Shown here: in pieces, positions 1 through 14,620 of the stretch
Position numbering within the stretch: the stretch's first letter is position 1
Layout: each line of letters opens with the position of its first letter
NCBI RefSeq assembly: GCF_040581485.1
Contig: NW_027124985.1
Location: forward strand, 1 to 64,000
Length of the DNA: 64,000 nt
Direction: 5' to 3'
Source: Linepithema humile
Taxonomy: Eukaryota > Arthropoda > Insecta > Hymenoptera > Formicidae
Notes under the pieces: generated by a model
Databases searched by the model: none
Told to the model about the DNA's origin: nothing
Seen by the model: the letters and a program-made list of their open reading frames with translations, nothing else
Position numbers and translations under genes: made by a program

Positions 1-1769
1 TCAACTAATTATAACATTTTTAATCCGCGCCGTATCAATCCGCGACGACAGTGTCGCTTCTCGATACTTTAAAACGAGCAACAAATTCAATTTCTTATAT
101 ATTTCGATAGTACAGATCCTGTAAATTAATTTGGTACCAAAAACATACAAGCAACAAATTTTTTTAACTAATTATAACGTTTTTAATTCGCGCCATATTA
201 ATCCGCGACGACAGTGTCGCTTCTCGATACTTTAAAACGAGCAACAAATTTAATTTCTTATATATTTCGATAGTACAGAGTCTGTAAATTAATTTGGTAC
301 CAATCACATACGAAAAACAAATTATTTCAATTAATTATAACGTTTTAATCCGCGCCGTATCAATCCGCGACGACAGTGTCGCTTCTCGATACTTTAAAAC
401 GAGCAACAAATTCATTTTCCTATATATTTCGATAGTACAGAGTCTGTAAATTAATTTGGTACCAAAAACATACGAGCAACAAATTATTTCAACTAATTAT
501 AACGTTTCTAATCCGCGCCGTATCAATCCGCGACGACAGTGTCGCTTCTCGATACTTTAAAACGAGCAACAAATTCAATTTCTTATATATTTCAATAGTA
601 CAGAGTCTGTAAATTAATTTGGTACCAATCACATACGAAAAACAAATTATTTCAATTAATTATAACGTTTTAATCCGCGCCGTATCAATCCGCTACGACA
701 AAGTGTCGCTTCTCGATACTTTAAGACGAGCAAAAAATTCAGTTTCTTATTTTTTGAATAGTATATTGTTCATAAATTAATTTGAGACCAGAAACATACG
801 AAGAACAAATTATTTCAACTAATTATAACGTTTTTAATCCGCGCCGTATCAATCCGCGACGACAGTGTCGCTTCTCGATACTTTAAAACGAGCAACAAAT
901 TTATTTTCCTATATATTTCGATAGTACAGAGTCTGTAAATTAATTTGGTACCAAAAACATACGAGAAACAAATTATTTCAACTAATTATAACGTTTTTAA
1001 TCCGCGCCGTATCAATCCGCGACGACAGTGTCGCTTCTCGATACTTTAAAACGAGCAACAAATTCAATTTCTTATATATTTCGATAGTACAGAGCCTGTA
1101 AATTAATTTGGTACCAAAAACATACAAGCAACAAATTTTTTTAACTAATTATAACGTTTTTAATTCGCGCCATATTAATCCGCGACGACAGTGTCGCTTC
1201 TCGATACTTTAAAACGAGCAACAAATTCAATTTCTTATATATTTCGATAGTACAGAGTCTGTAAATTAATTTGGTACCAATCACATACGAAAAACAAATT
1301 ATTTCAATTAATTATAACGTTTTAATCCGCGCCGTATCAATCCGCTACGACAAAGTGTCGCTTCTCGATACTTTAAGACGAGCAAGAAATTCAGTTTCTT
1401 ATTTTTTTGAATAGTATATTGTTCATAAATTAATTTGAAACCAAAAACATACGAAGAACAAATTATTTCAACTAATTATAACGTTTTTAATCCGCGCCGT
1501 ATCAATCTGCGACGACAGTGTCGCTTTTCGATACTTTAAAACGAGCAACAAATTCATTTTCCTTTATATTTCGAAAGTACAGAGTCTGTAAATTAATTTG
1601 GTACCAAAAACATACGAGAAACAAATTATTTCAACTAATTATAACGTTTTTAATCCGCGCCGTATCAATCCGCGACGACAGTGTCGCTTCTCGATACTTT
1701 AAAACGAGCAACAAATTCAATTTCTTATATATTTCGATAGTACAGAGTCTGTAAATTAATTTGGTACCA

Positions 1770-4700
1770 AAAACATACGAGAAACAAATTATTTCAATTA
1801 ATTATAACGTTTTAATCCGCGCCGTATCAATCGGCGACGACAAAGTGTCGCTTCGCGATACTTTAAGACGAGCAACAAATTCAGTTTCTTATTTTTTTGA
1901 ATAGTATGTTGTTCATAAATTAATTTGAGACCAGAAACATACGAAGAAAAAATTATTTCAACTAATTATAACGTTTTTAATCCGCGCCGTATCAATCCGC
2001 GACGACAGTGTCGCTTCTCGATACTTTAAAACGAGCAACAAATTCAATTTCTTATATATTTCGTTAGTACAGAGTCTGTAAATTAATTTGGTACCAATCA
2101 CATACGAAAAACAAATTATTTCAATTAATTATAACGTTTTAATCCGCGCCGTATCAATCCGCTACGACAAAGTGTCGCTTCTCGATACTTTAAGACGAGC
2201 AAGAAATTCATTTTCTTATTTTTTTGAATAGTATATTGTTCATAAATTAATTTGAGACCAGAAACATACGAAGATCAAATTATTTCAACTAATTATATCG
2301 TTTTTAATCCGCGCCGTATCAATCCGCGACGACAGTGTCGCTTCTCGATACTTTAAAACGAGCAACAAATTCATTTTCCTATATATTTCGATAGTACAGA
2401 ATCTATAAATTAATTTGGTACCAAAAACATACGAGAAACAAATTATTTCAACTAATTATAACATTTTTAATCCGCGCCGTATCAATCCGCGACGACAGTG
2501 TCGCTTCTCGATACTTTAAAACGAGCAACAAATTCAATTTCTTATATATTTCGATAGTACAGAGCCTGTAAATTAATTTGGTACCAAAAACATACAAGCA
2601 ACAAATTTTTTTAATTAATTATAACGTTTTTAATTCGCGCCATATTAATCCGCGACGACAGTGTCGCTTCTCGATACTTTAAAACGAGCAACAAATTCAA
2701 TTTCTTATATATTTCGATAGTACAGAGTCTGTAAATTAATTTGGTACCAATCACATACAAAAAACAAATTATTTCAATTAATTATAACGTTTTAATCCGC
2801 GCCGTATCAATCCGCTACGACAAAGTGTCGCTTCTCGATACTTTAAGACGAGCAAGAAATTCAGTTTCTTATTTTTTTGAATAGTATATTGTTCATAAAT
2901 TAATTTGAAACCAGAAACATACGAAGAACAAATTATTTCAACTAATTATAACGTTTTTAATCCGCGCCGTATCAATCCGCGACGACAGTGTCGCTTTTCG
3001 ATACTTTAAAACGAGCAACAAATTAATTTTCCTTTATATTTCGAAAGTACAGAGTCTGTAAATTAATTTGGTACCAAAAACATACGAGAAACAAATTATT
3101 TCAACTAATTATAACGTTTTTAATCCGCGCCGTATCAATCCGCGACGACAGTGTCGCTTCGCGATACTTTAAGACGAGCAACAAATTCAATTTCTTATTT
3201 TTTTGAATAGTATGTTGTTCATAAATTAATTTGAGACCAGAAACATACGAAGAAAAAATTATTTCAACTAATTATAACGTTTTTAATCCGCGCCGTATCA
3301 ATCCGCGACGACAGTGTCGCTTCTCGATACTTTAAAACGAGCAACAAATTCAATTTCTTATATATTTCAATAGTACAGAGTCTGTAAATTAATTTGGTAC
3401 CAATCACATACGAAAAACAAATTATTTCAATTAATTATAACGTTTTAATCCGCGCCGTATCAATCCGCTACGACAAAGTGTCGCTTCTCGATACTTTAAG
3501 ACGAGCAAAAAATTCAGTTTCTTATTTTTTTGAATAGTATATTGTTCATAAATTAATTTGAGACCAGAAACATACGAAGAACAAATTATTTCAACTAATT
3601 ATAACGTTTTTAATCCGCGCCGTATCAATCCGCGACGACAGTGTCGCTTCTCGATACTTTAAAACGAGCAACAAATTCATTTTCCTATATATTTTGATAG
3701 TACAGAGTCTGTAAATTAATTTGGTACCAAAAACATACAAGAAACAAATTATTTCAACTAATTATAACGTTTATAATCCGCGCCGTATCAATCCGCGACG
3801 ACAGTGTCGCTTCTCGATACTTTAAAACGAGCAACAAATTCAATTTCTTATATATTTCGATAGTACAGAGCCTGTAAATTAATTTGGTACCAAAAACATA
3901 CAAGCAACAAATTTTTTTAACTAATTATAACGTTTTTAATTAGCGCCATATCAATCCGCGACGACAGTGTCGCTTCTCGATACTTTAAAACGAGCAACAA
4001 ATTCAATTTCTTATATATTTCGATAGTACAGAGTCTGTAAATTAATTTGGTACCAATCACATACGAAAAACAAATTATTTCAATTAATTATAACGTTTTA
4101 ATCCGCGCCGTATCAATCCGCTACGACAAAGTGTCGCTTCTCGATACTTTAAGACGAGCAAGAAATTCAGTTTCTTATTTTTTTGAATAGTATATTGTTC
4201 ATAAATTAATTTGAGACCAGAAACATACGAAGAACAAATTATTTCAACTAATTATAACGTTTTTAATCCGCGCCGTATCAATCCGCGACGACAGTGTCGC
4301 TTCTCGATACTTTAAAACGAGCAACAAATTCATTTTCCTATATATTTCGATAGTACAGAGTCTGTAAATTAATTTGGTACCAAAAACATACGAGAAACAA
4401 ATTATTTCAACTAATTATAACGTTTTTATTCCGCGCCGTATCAATCCGCGACGACAGTGTCGCTTCTCGATACTTTAAAACGAGCAACAAATTCAATTTC
4501 TTATATATTTCGATAGTACAGAGCCTGTAAATTAATTTGATACCAAAAACATACAAGCAACAAATTTTTTTAACTAATTATAACGTTTTTAATTCGCGCC
4601 ATATCAATCCGCGACGACAGTGTCGCTTCTCGACACTTTAAAACGAGCAACAAATTCAATTTCTTATATATTTCGATAGTACAGAGTCTGTAAATTAATT

Positions 4701-5580
4701 TGGTACCAATCACATACGAAAAACAAATTATTTCAATTAATTATAACGTTTTAATCCGCGCCGTATCAATCCGCTACGACAAAGTGTCGCTTCTCGATAC
4801 TTTAAGACGAGCAAGAAATTCAGTTTCTTATTTTTTTGAATAGTGTATTGTTCATAAATTAATTTGAGACCAGAAACATACGAAGAACAAATTATTTCAA
4901 CTAATTATAACGTTTTTAATCCGCGCCGTATCAATCCGCGACGACAGTGTCGCTTCTCGATACTTTGAAACGAGCAACAAATTCATTTTCCTATATATTT
5001 CGATAGTACAGAGTCTGTAAATTAATTTGGTACCAAAAACATACGAGCAACAAATTATTTCAACTAATTATAACGTTTCTAATCCGCGCCGTATCAATCC
5101 GCGACGACAGTGTCGCTTCTCGATACTTTAAAACGAGCAACAAATTCAATTTCTTATATATTTCGATAGTACAGAGCCTGTAAATTAATTTGGTACCAAA
5201 AACATACAAGCAACAAATTTTTTTAACTAATTATAACGTTTTTAATTCGCGCCATATCAATCCGCGACGACAGTGTCGCTTCTCGATACTTTAAAACGAG
5301 CAACAAATTCAATTTCTTATATATTTCAATAGTACAGAGTCTGTAAATTAATTTGGTACCAATCACATACGAAAAACAAATTATTTCAATTAATTATAAC
5401 GTTTTAATTTGCGCCGTATCAATCCGCTACGACAAAGTGTCGCTTCTCGATACTTTAAGACGAGCAAGAAATTCAGTTTCTTATTTTTTTGAATAGTATA
5501 TTGTTCATAAATTAATTTGAGACCAGAAACATACGAAGAACAAATTATTTCAACTAATTATAACGTTTTTAATTCGCGCC
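1770..5580. repeat. Satellite segment duplicated at 14.66-18.47 kb (offset 12,890 bp)
   Basis: Shared private variants sit exactly 12,890 bp apart. TTCGTTAGTAC occurs at 2062 and 14952. GAATAGTGTATTG occurs at 4841 and 17731. CTTTGAAACGAGC occurs at 4967 and 17857. The match stops just before 5609, where the left copy has CTTCAAGATAC and the right copy has the usual CTTCTCGATAC. Parts of the same block recur near 9.44, 27.7 and 35.4 kb, so the segment has been copied more than once. Confidence 0.8.
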
Positions 5581-8500
5581 GTATCAATCCGCGACGACAG
5601 TGTCGCTTCAAGATACTTTAAAACGAGCAACAAATTCATTTTCCTATATATTTCGATAGTACAGAGTCTGTAAATTAATTTGGTACCAAAAACATACGAG
5701 CAACAAATTATTTCAACTAATTATAACGTTTCTAATCCGCGCCGTATCAATTCGCGACGACAGTGTCGCTTCTCGATACTTTAAAACGAGCAACAAATTC
5801 AATTTCTTATATATTTCGATAGTACAGAGCCTGTAAATTAATTTGGTACCAAAAACATACAAGCAACAAATTTTTTTAACTAATTATAACGTTTTTAATT
5901 CGCGCCATATCAATCCGCGACGACAGTGTCGCTTCTGGATACTTTAAAACGAGCAACAAATTCAATTTCTTATATATTTCGACAGTACAGAGTCTGTAAA
6001 TTAATTTGGTACCAAGCACATACAAACAACAAATTATTTCAATTAATTATAACGTTTTAATCCGCGCCGTATCAATCGGCGACGACAAAGTGTCGCTTCG
6101 CGATACTTTAAGACGAGCAACAAATTCAGTTTCTTATTTTTTTGAATAGTATGTTGTTCATAAATTAATTTGAGACCAGAAACATACGAAGAACAAATTA
6201 TTTCAACTAATTATATCGTTTTTAATCCGCGCCGTATCAATCCGCGACGACAGTGTCGCTTCTCGATACTTTAAAACGAGCAACAAATTCATTTTCCTAT
6301 ATATTTCGATAGTACAGAGTCTGTAAATTAATTTGGTACCAAAAACATACGAGAAACAAATTATTTCAACTAATTATAACATTTTTAATCCGCGCCGTAT
6401 CAATCCGCGACGACAGTGTCGCTTCTCGATACTTTAAAACGAGCAACAAATTCAATTTCTTATATATTTCGATAGTACAGAGCCTGTAAATTAATTTGGT
6501 ACCAAAAACATACAAGCAACAAATTTTTTTAACTAATTATAACGTTTTTGATTCGCGCCATATTAATCCGCGACGACAGTGTCGCTTCTCGATACTTTAA
6601 AACGAGCAACAAATTTAATTTCTTATATATTTCGATAGTACAGAGTCTGTAAATTAATTTGGTACCAATCACATACGAAAAACAAATTATTTCAATTAAT
6701 TATAACGTTTTAATCCGCGCCGTATCAATCCGCGACGACAGTGTCGCTTTTCGATACTTTAAAACGAGCAACAAATTCATTTTCCTATATATTTCGATAG
6801 TACAGAGTCTGTAAATTAATTTGGTACCAAAAACATACGAGCAACAAATTATTTCAACTAATTATAACGTTTCTAATCCGCGCCGTATCAATCCGCGACG
6901 ACAGTGTCGCTTCTCGATACTTTAAAACGAGCAACAAATTCAATTTCTTATATATTTCGATAGTACAGAGCCTGTAAATTAATTTGGTACCAAAAACATA
7001 CAAGCAACAAATTTTTTAACTAATTATAACGTTTTTAATTCGCGCCATATCAATCCGCGACGACAGTGTCGCTTCTGGATACTTTAAAACGAGCAACAAA
7101 TTCAATTTCTTATATATTTCGATAGTACAGAGTCTGTAAATTAATTTGGTACCAAGCACATACGAACAACAAATTATTTCAATTAATTATAACGTTTTAA
7201 TCCGCGCCGTATCAATCCGCGACGACAGTGTCGCTTCTCGATACTTTAAAACGAGCAACAAATTCAATTTCTTATATATTTCGATAGTACAGAGTCTGTA
7301 AATTAATTTGGTACCAAAAACATACAAGCAACAAATTTTTTTAACTAATTATAACGTTTTTAATTTGCGCCATATCAATCCGCGACGACAGTGTCGCTTC
7401 TCGATACTTTAAAACGAGCAACAAATTCAATTTCTTATATATTTCGATAGTACAGAGTCTGTAAATTAATTTGGTACCAAAAACATACAAGCAACAAATT
7501 TTTTTAACTAATTATAACGTTTTTAATTCGCGCCATATCAATCCGCGACGACAGTGTCGCTTCTGGATACTTTAAAACGAGCAACAAATTCAATTTCTTA
7601 TATATTTCGATAGTACAGAGTCTGTAAATTAATTTGGTACCAAGCACATACGAACAACAAATTATTTCAATTAATTATAACGTTTTAATCCGCGCCGTAT
7701 CAATCGGCGACGACAAAGTGTCGCTTCGCGATACTTTAAGACGAGCAACAAATTCAGTTTCTTATTTTTTGAATAGTATATTGTTCATAAATTAATTTGA
7801 AACCAGAAACATACGAAGAACAAATTATTTCAACTAATTATAACGTTTTTAATCCGCGCCGTATCAATCCGCGACGACAGTGTCGCTTTTCGATACTTTA
7901 AAACGAGCAACAAATTCATTTTCCTTTATATTTCGAAAGTACAGAGTCTGTAAATTAATTTGGTACCAAAAACATACGAGAAACAAATTATTTCAACTAA
8001 TTATAACGTTTTTAATCCGCGCCGTATCAATCCGCGACGACAGTGTCGCTTCGCGATACTTTAAGACGAGCAACAAATTCAATTTCTTATTTTTTTGAAT
8101 AGTATGTTGTTCATAAATTAATTTGTGACCAGAAACATACGAAGAACAAATTATTTCAACTAATTATAACGTTTTTAATCCGCGCCGTATCAATCCGCGA
8201 CGACAGTGTCGCTTCTCGATACTTTAAAACGAGCAACAAATTCAATTTCTTATATATTTCAATAGTACAGAGTCTGTAAATTAATTTGGTACCAATCACA
8301 TACGAAAAACAAATTATTTCAATTAATTATAACGTTTTAATCCGCGCCGTATCAATCCGCTACGACAAAGTGTCGCTTCTCGATACTTTAAGACGAGCAA
8401 AAAATTCAGTTTCTTATTTTTTTGAATAGTATATTGTTCATAAATTAATTTGAGACCAGAAACATACGAAGAACAAATTATTTCAACTAATTATAACGTT

Positions 8501-8630
8501 TTTAATCCGCGCCGTATCAATCCGCGACGACAGTGTCGCTTCTCGATACTTTAAAACGAGCAACAAATTCATTTTCCTATATATTTCGATAGTACAGAGT
8601 CTGTAAATTAATTTGGTACCAAAAACATAC
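5310..8630. repeat. Satellite segment duplicated at 20.0-23.3 kb (offset about 14,686 bp)
   Basis: CTTCAAGATAC occurs at 5609 and 20295. ATTTCGACAGTAC occurs at 5981 and 20667. TTTTTGATTCGCG occurs near 6548 and 21234. AATTTGTGACCAG occurs at 8124 and 22814. The copies part near 8630/23316, with GAGAAAC on the left and GAGCAAC on the right. Confidence 0.75.
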
Positions 8631-11600
8631 GAGAAACAAATTATTTCAACTAATTATAACGTTTTTAATCCGCGCCGTATCAATCCGCGACGACAGTGTC
8701 GCTTCTCGATACTTTAAAACGAGCAACAAATTCAATTTCTTATATATTTCGATAGTACAGAGCCTGTAAATTAATTTGGTACCAAAAACATACAAGCAAC
8801 AAATTTTTTTAACTAATTATAACGTTTTTAATTCGCGCCATATTAATCCGCGACGACAGTGTCGCTTCTCGATACTTTAAAACGAGCAACAAATTCAATT
8901 TCTTATATATTTCGATAGTACAGAGTCTGTAAATTAATTTGGTACCAATCACATATGAAAAACAAATTATTTCAATTAATTATAACGTTTTAATCCGCGC
9001 CGTATCAATCCGCTACGACAAAGTGTCGCTTCTCGATACTTTAAGACGAGCAAGAAATTCAGTTTCTTATTTTTTTGAATAGTATATTGTTCATAAATTA
9101 ATTTGAAACCAGAAACATACGAAGAACAAATTATTTCAACTAATTATAACGTTTTTAATCCGCGCCGTATCAATCCGCGACGACAGTGTCGCTTTTCGAT
9201 ACTTTAAAACGAGCAACAAATTCATTTTCCTTTATATTTCGAAAGTACAGAGTCTGTAAATTAATTTGGTACCAAAAACATACGAGAAACAAATTATTTC
9301 AACTAATTATAACGTTTTTAATCCGCGCCGTATCAATCCGCGACGACAGTGTCGCTTCTCGATACTTTAAAACGAGCAACAAATTCAATTTCTTATATAT
9401 TTCGATAGTACAGAGTCTGTAAATTAATTTGGTACCAAAAACATACGAGAAACAAATTATTTCAATTAATTATAACGTTTTAATCCGCGCCGTATCAATC
9501 GGCGACGACAAAGTGTCGCTTCGCGATACTTTAAGACGAGCAACAAATTCAGTTTCTTATTTTTTGAATAGTATGTTGTTCATAAATTAATTTGAGACCA
9601 GAAACATACGAAGAAAAAATTATTTCAACTAATTATAACGTTTTTAATCCGCGCCGTATCAATCCGCGACGACAGTGTCGCTTCTCGATACTTTAAAACG
9701 AGCAACAAATTCAATTTCTTATATATTTCGTTAGTACAGAGTCTGTAAATTAATTTGGTACCAATCACATACGAAAAACAAATTATTTCAATTAATTATA
9801 ACGTTTTAATCCGCGCCGTATCAATCCGCTACGACAAAGTGTCGCTTCTCGATACTTTAAGACGAGCAAGAAATTCATTTTCTTATTTTTTTGAATAGTA
9901 TATTGTTCATAAATTAATTTGAGACCAGAAACATACGAAGATCAAATTATTTCAACTAATTATATCGTTTTTAATCCGCGCCGTATCAATCCGCGACGAC
10001 AGTGTCGCTTCTCGATACTTTAAAACGAGCAACAAATTCATTTTCCTATATATTTCGATAGTACAGAATCTATAAATTAATTTGGTACCAAAAACATACG
10101 AGAAACAAATTATTTCAACTAATTATAACATTTTTAATCCGCGCCGTATCAATCCGCGACGACAGTGTCGCTTCTCGATACTTTAAAACGAGCAACAAAT
10201 TCAATTTCTTATATATTTCGATAGTACAGAGCCTGTAAATTAATTTGGTACCAAAAACATACAAGCAACAAATTTTTTTAACTAATTATAACGTTTTTAA
10301 TTCGCGCCATATTAATCCGCGACGACAGTGTCGCTTCTCGATACTTTAAAACGAGCAACAAATTCAATTTCTTATATATTTCGATAGTACAGAGTCTGTA
10401 AATTAATTTGGTACCAATCACATACAAAAAACAAATTATTTCAATTAATTATAACGTTTTAATCCGCGCCGTATCAATCCGCTACGACAAAGTGTCGCTT
10501 CTCGATACTTTAAGACGAGCAAGAAATTCAGTTTCTTATTTTTTTGAATAGTATATTGTTCATAAATTAATTTGAAACCAGAAACATACGAAGAACAAAT
10601 TATTTCAACTAATTATAACGTTTTTAATCCGCGCCGTATCAATCCGCGACGACAGTGTCGCTTTTCGATACTTTAAAACGAGCAACAAATTCATTTTCCT
10701 TTATATTTCGAAAGTACAGAGTCTGTAAATTAATTTGGTACCAAAAACATACGAGAAACAAATTATTTCAACTAATTATAACGTTTTTAATCCGCGCCGT
10801 ATTAATCCGCGACGACAGTGTCGCTTCGCGATACTTTAAGACGAGCAACAAATTCAATTTCTTATTTTTTTGAATAGTATGTTGTTCATAAATTAATTTG
10901 AGACCAGAAACATACGAAGAAAAAATTATTTCAACTAATTATAACGTTTTTAATCCGCGCCGTATCAATCCGCGACGACAGTGTCGCTTCTCGATACTTT
11001 AAAACGAGCAACAAATTCAATTTCTTATATATTTCAATAGTACAGAGTCTGTAAATTAATTTGGTACCAATCACATACGAAAAACAAATTATTTCAATTA
11101 ATTATAACGTTTTAATCCGCGCCGTATCAATCCGCTACGACAAAGTGTCGCTTCTCGATACTTTAAGACGAGCAAAAAATTCAGTTTCTTATTTTTTTGA
11201 ATAGTATATTGTTCATAAATTAATTTGAGACCAGAAACATACGAAGAACAAATTATTTCAACTAATTATAACGTTTTTAATCCGCGCCGTATCAATCCGC
11301 GACGACAGTGTCGCTTCTCGATACTTTAAAACGAGCAACAAATTCATTTTCCTATATATTTCGATAGTACAGAGTCTGTAAATTAATTTGGTACCAAAAA
11401 CATACGAGAAACAAATTATTTCAACTAATTATAACGTTTTTAATCCGCGCCGTATCAATCCGCGACGACAGTGTCGCTTCTCGATACTTTAAAACGAGCA
11501 ACAAATTCAATTTCTTATATATTTCGATAGTACAGAGCCTGTAAATTAATTTGATACCAAAAACATACAAGCAACAAATTTTTTTAACTAATTATAACGT

Positions 11601-14600
11601 TTTTAATTCGCGCCATATCAATCCGCGACGACAGTGTCGCTTCTCGACACTTTAAAACGAGCAACAAATTCAATTTCTTATATATTTCGATAGTACAGAG
11701 TCTGTAAATTAATTTGGTACCAATCACATACGAAAAACAAATTATTTCAATTAATTATAACGTTTTAATCCGCGCCGTATCAATCCGCTACGACAAAGTG
11801 TCGCTTCTCGATACTTTAAGACGAGCAAGAAATTCAGTTTCTTATTTTTTTGAATAGTATATTGTTCATAAATTAATTTGAGACCAGAAACATACGAAGA
11901 ACAAATTATTTCAACTAATTATAACGTTTTTAATCCGCGCCGTATCAATCCGCGACGACAGTGTCGCTTCTCGATACTTTGAAGCGAGCAACAAATTCAT
12001 TTTCCTATATATTTCGATAGTACAGAGTCTGTAAATTAATTTGGTACCAAAAACATACGAGCAACAAATTATTTCAACTAATTATAACGTTTCTAATCCG
12101 CGCCGTATCAATCCGCGACGACAGTGTCGCTTCTCGATACTTTAAAACGAGCAACAAATTCAATTTCTTATATATTTCGATAGTACAGAGCCTGTAAATT
12201 AATTTGGTACCAAAAACATACAAGCAACAAATTTTTTTAACTAATTATAACGTTTTTAATTCGCGCCATATCAATCCGCGACGACAGTGTCGCTTCTCGA
12301 TACTTTAAAACGAGCAACAAATTCAATTTCTTATATATTTCAATAGTACAGAGTCTGTAAATTAATTTGGTACCAATCACATACGAAAAACAAATTATTT
12401 CAATTAATTATAACGTTTTAATTTGCGCCGTATCAATCCGCTACGACAAAGTGTCGCTTCTCGATACTTTAAGACGAGCAAGAAATTCAGTTTCTTATTT
12501 TTTTGAATAGTATATTGTTCATAAATTAATTTGAGACCAGAAACATACGAAGAACAAATTATTTCAACTAATTATAACGTTTTTAATTCGCGCCGTATCA
12601 ATCCGCGACGACAGTGTCGCTTCTCGATACTTTAAAACGAGCAACAAATTCATTTTCCTATATATTTCGATAGTACAGAGTCTGTAAATTAATTTGGTAC
12701 CAAAAACATACGAGCAACAAATTATTTCAACTAATTATAACGTTTCTAATCCGCGCCGTATCAATCCGCGACGACAGTGTCGCTTCTCGATACTTTAAAA
12801 CGAGCAACAAATTCAATTTCTTATATATTTCGATAGTACAGAGCCTGTAAATTAATTTGGTACCAAAAACATACAAGCAACAAATTTTTTTAACTAATTA
12901 TAACGTTTTTAATTCGCGCCATATCAATCCGCGACGACAGTGTCGCTTCTGGATACTTTAAAACGAGCAACAAATTCAATTTCTTATATATTTCGATAGT
13001 ACAGAGTCTGTAAATTAATTTGGTACCAAGCACATACAAACAACAAATTATTTCAATTAATTATAACGTTTTAATCCGCGCCGTATCAATCGGCGACGAC
13101 AAAGTGTCGCTTCGCGATACTTTAAGACGAGCAACAAATTCAGTTTCTTATTTTTTTGAATAGTATGTTGTTCATAAATTAATTTGAGACCAGAAACATA
13201 CGAAGAACAAATTATTTCAACTAATTATATCGTTTTTAATCCGCGCCGTATCAATCCGCGACGACAGTGTCGCTTCTCGATACTTTAAAACGAGCAACAA
13301 ATTCATTTTCCTATATATTTCGATAGTACAGAGTCTGTAAATTAATTTGGTACCAAAAACATACGAGAAACAAATTATTTCAATTAATTATAACGTTTTT
13401 AATCCGCGCCGTATCAATCCGCGACGACAGTGTCGCTTCTCGATACTTTAAAACGAGCAACAAATTCAATTTCTTATATATTTCGATAGTTCAGAGCCTG
13501 TAAATTAATTTGGTACCAAAAACATACAAGCAACAAATTTTTTTAACTAATTATAACGTTTTTAATTCGCGCCATATCAATCCGCGACGACAGTGTCGCT
13601 TCTGGATACTTTAAAACGAGCAACAAATTCAATTTCTTATATATTTCGATAGTACAGAGTCTGTAAATTAATTTGGTACCAATCACATACGAAAAACAAA
13701 TTATTTCAATTAATTATAACGTTTTAATCCGCGCCGTATCAATCCGCTACGACAAAGTGTCGCTTCTCGATACTTTAAGACGAGCAAGAAATTCATTTTC
13801 TTATTTTTTTGAATAGTATATTGTTCATAAATTAATTTGAGACCAGAAACATACGAAGATCAAATTATTTCAACTAATTATATCGTTTTTAATCCGCGCC
13901 GTATCAATCCGCGACGACAGTGTCGCTTCTCGATACTTTAAAACGAGCAACAAATTCATTTTCCTATATATTTCGATAGTACAGAATCTGTAAATTAATT
14001 TGGTACCAAAAACATACGAGAAACAAATTATTTCAACTAATTATAACATTTTTAATCCGCGCCGTATCAATCCGCGACGACAGTGTCGCTTCTCGATACT
14101 TTAAAACGAGCAACAAATTCAATTTCTTATATATTTCGATAGTACAGAGCCTGTAAATTAATTTGGTACCAAAAACATACAAGCAACAAATTTTTTTAAC
14201 TAATTATAACGTTTTTAATTCGCGCCATATTAATCCGCGACGACAGTGTCGCTTCTCGATACTTTAAAACGAGCAACAAATTTAATTTCTTATATATTTC
14301 GATAGTACAGAGTCTGTAAATTAATTTGGTACCAATCACATACGAAAAACAAATTATTTCAATTAATTATAACGTTTTAATCCGCGCCGTATCAATCCGC
14401 GACGACAGTGTCGCTTTTCGATACTTTAAAACGAGCAACAAATTCATTTTCCTATATATTTCGATAGTACAGAGTCTGTAAATTAATTTGGTACCAAAAA
14501 CATACGAGCAACAAATTATTTCAACTAATTATAACGTTTCTAATCCGCGCCGTATCAATCCGCGACGACAGTGTCGCTTCTCGATACTTTAAAACGAGCA

Positions 14601-14620
14601 ACAAATTCAATTTCTTATAT
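6200..14620. repeat. Satellite segment duplicated at 24.5-32.9 kb (offset about 18,277 bp)
   Basis: Private variants recur at one fixed distance. ACATATGAAA near 8950 recurs near 27228. CGTATTAATCCGCG near 10797 recurs near 29074. CTTTGAAGCGAGC at 11978 recurs at 30255. GATAGTTCAGAG at 13486 recurs at 31763. The left boundary is near 6.2 kb, where the 6160 and 24430 copies differ. The right boundary is near 14.62/32.90 kb, where the second copy runs into an odd mosaic monomer. About 52 monomers were copied as a block, by unequal exchange or by assembly duplication. Confidence 0.8.
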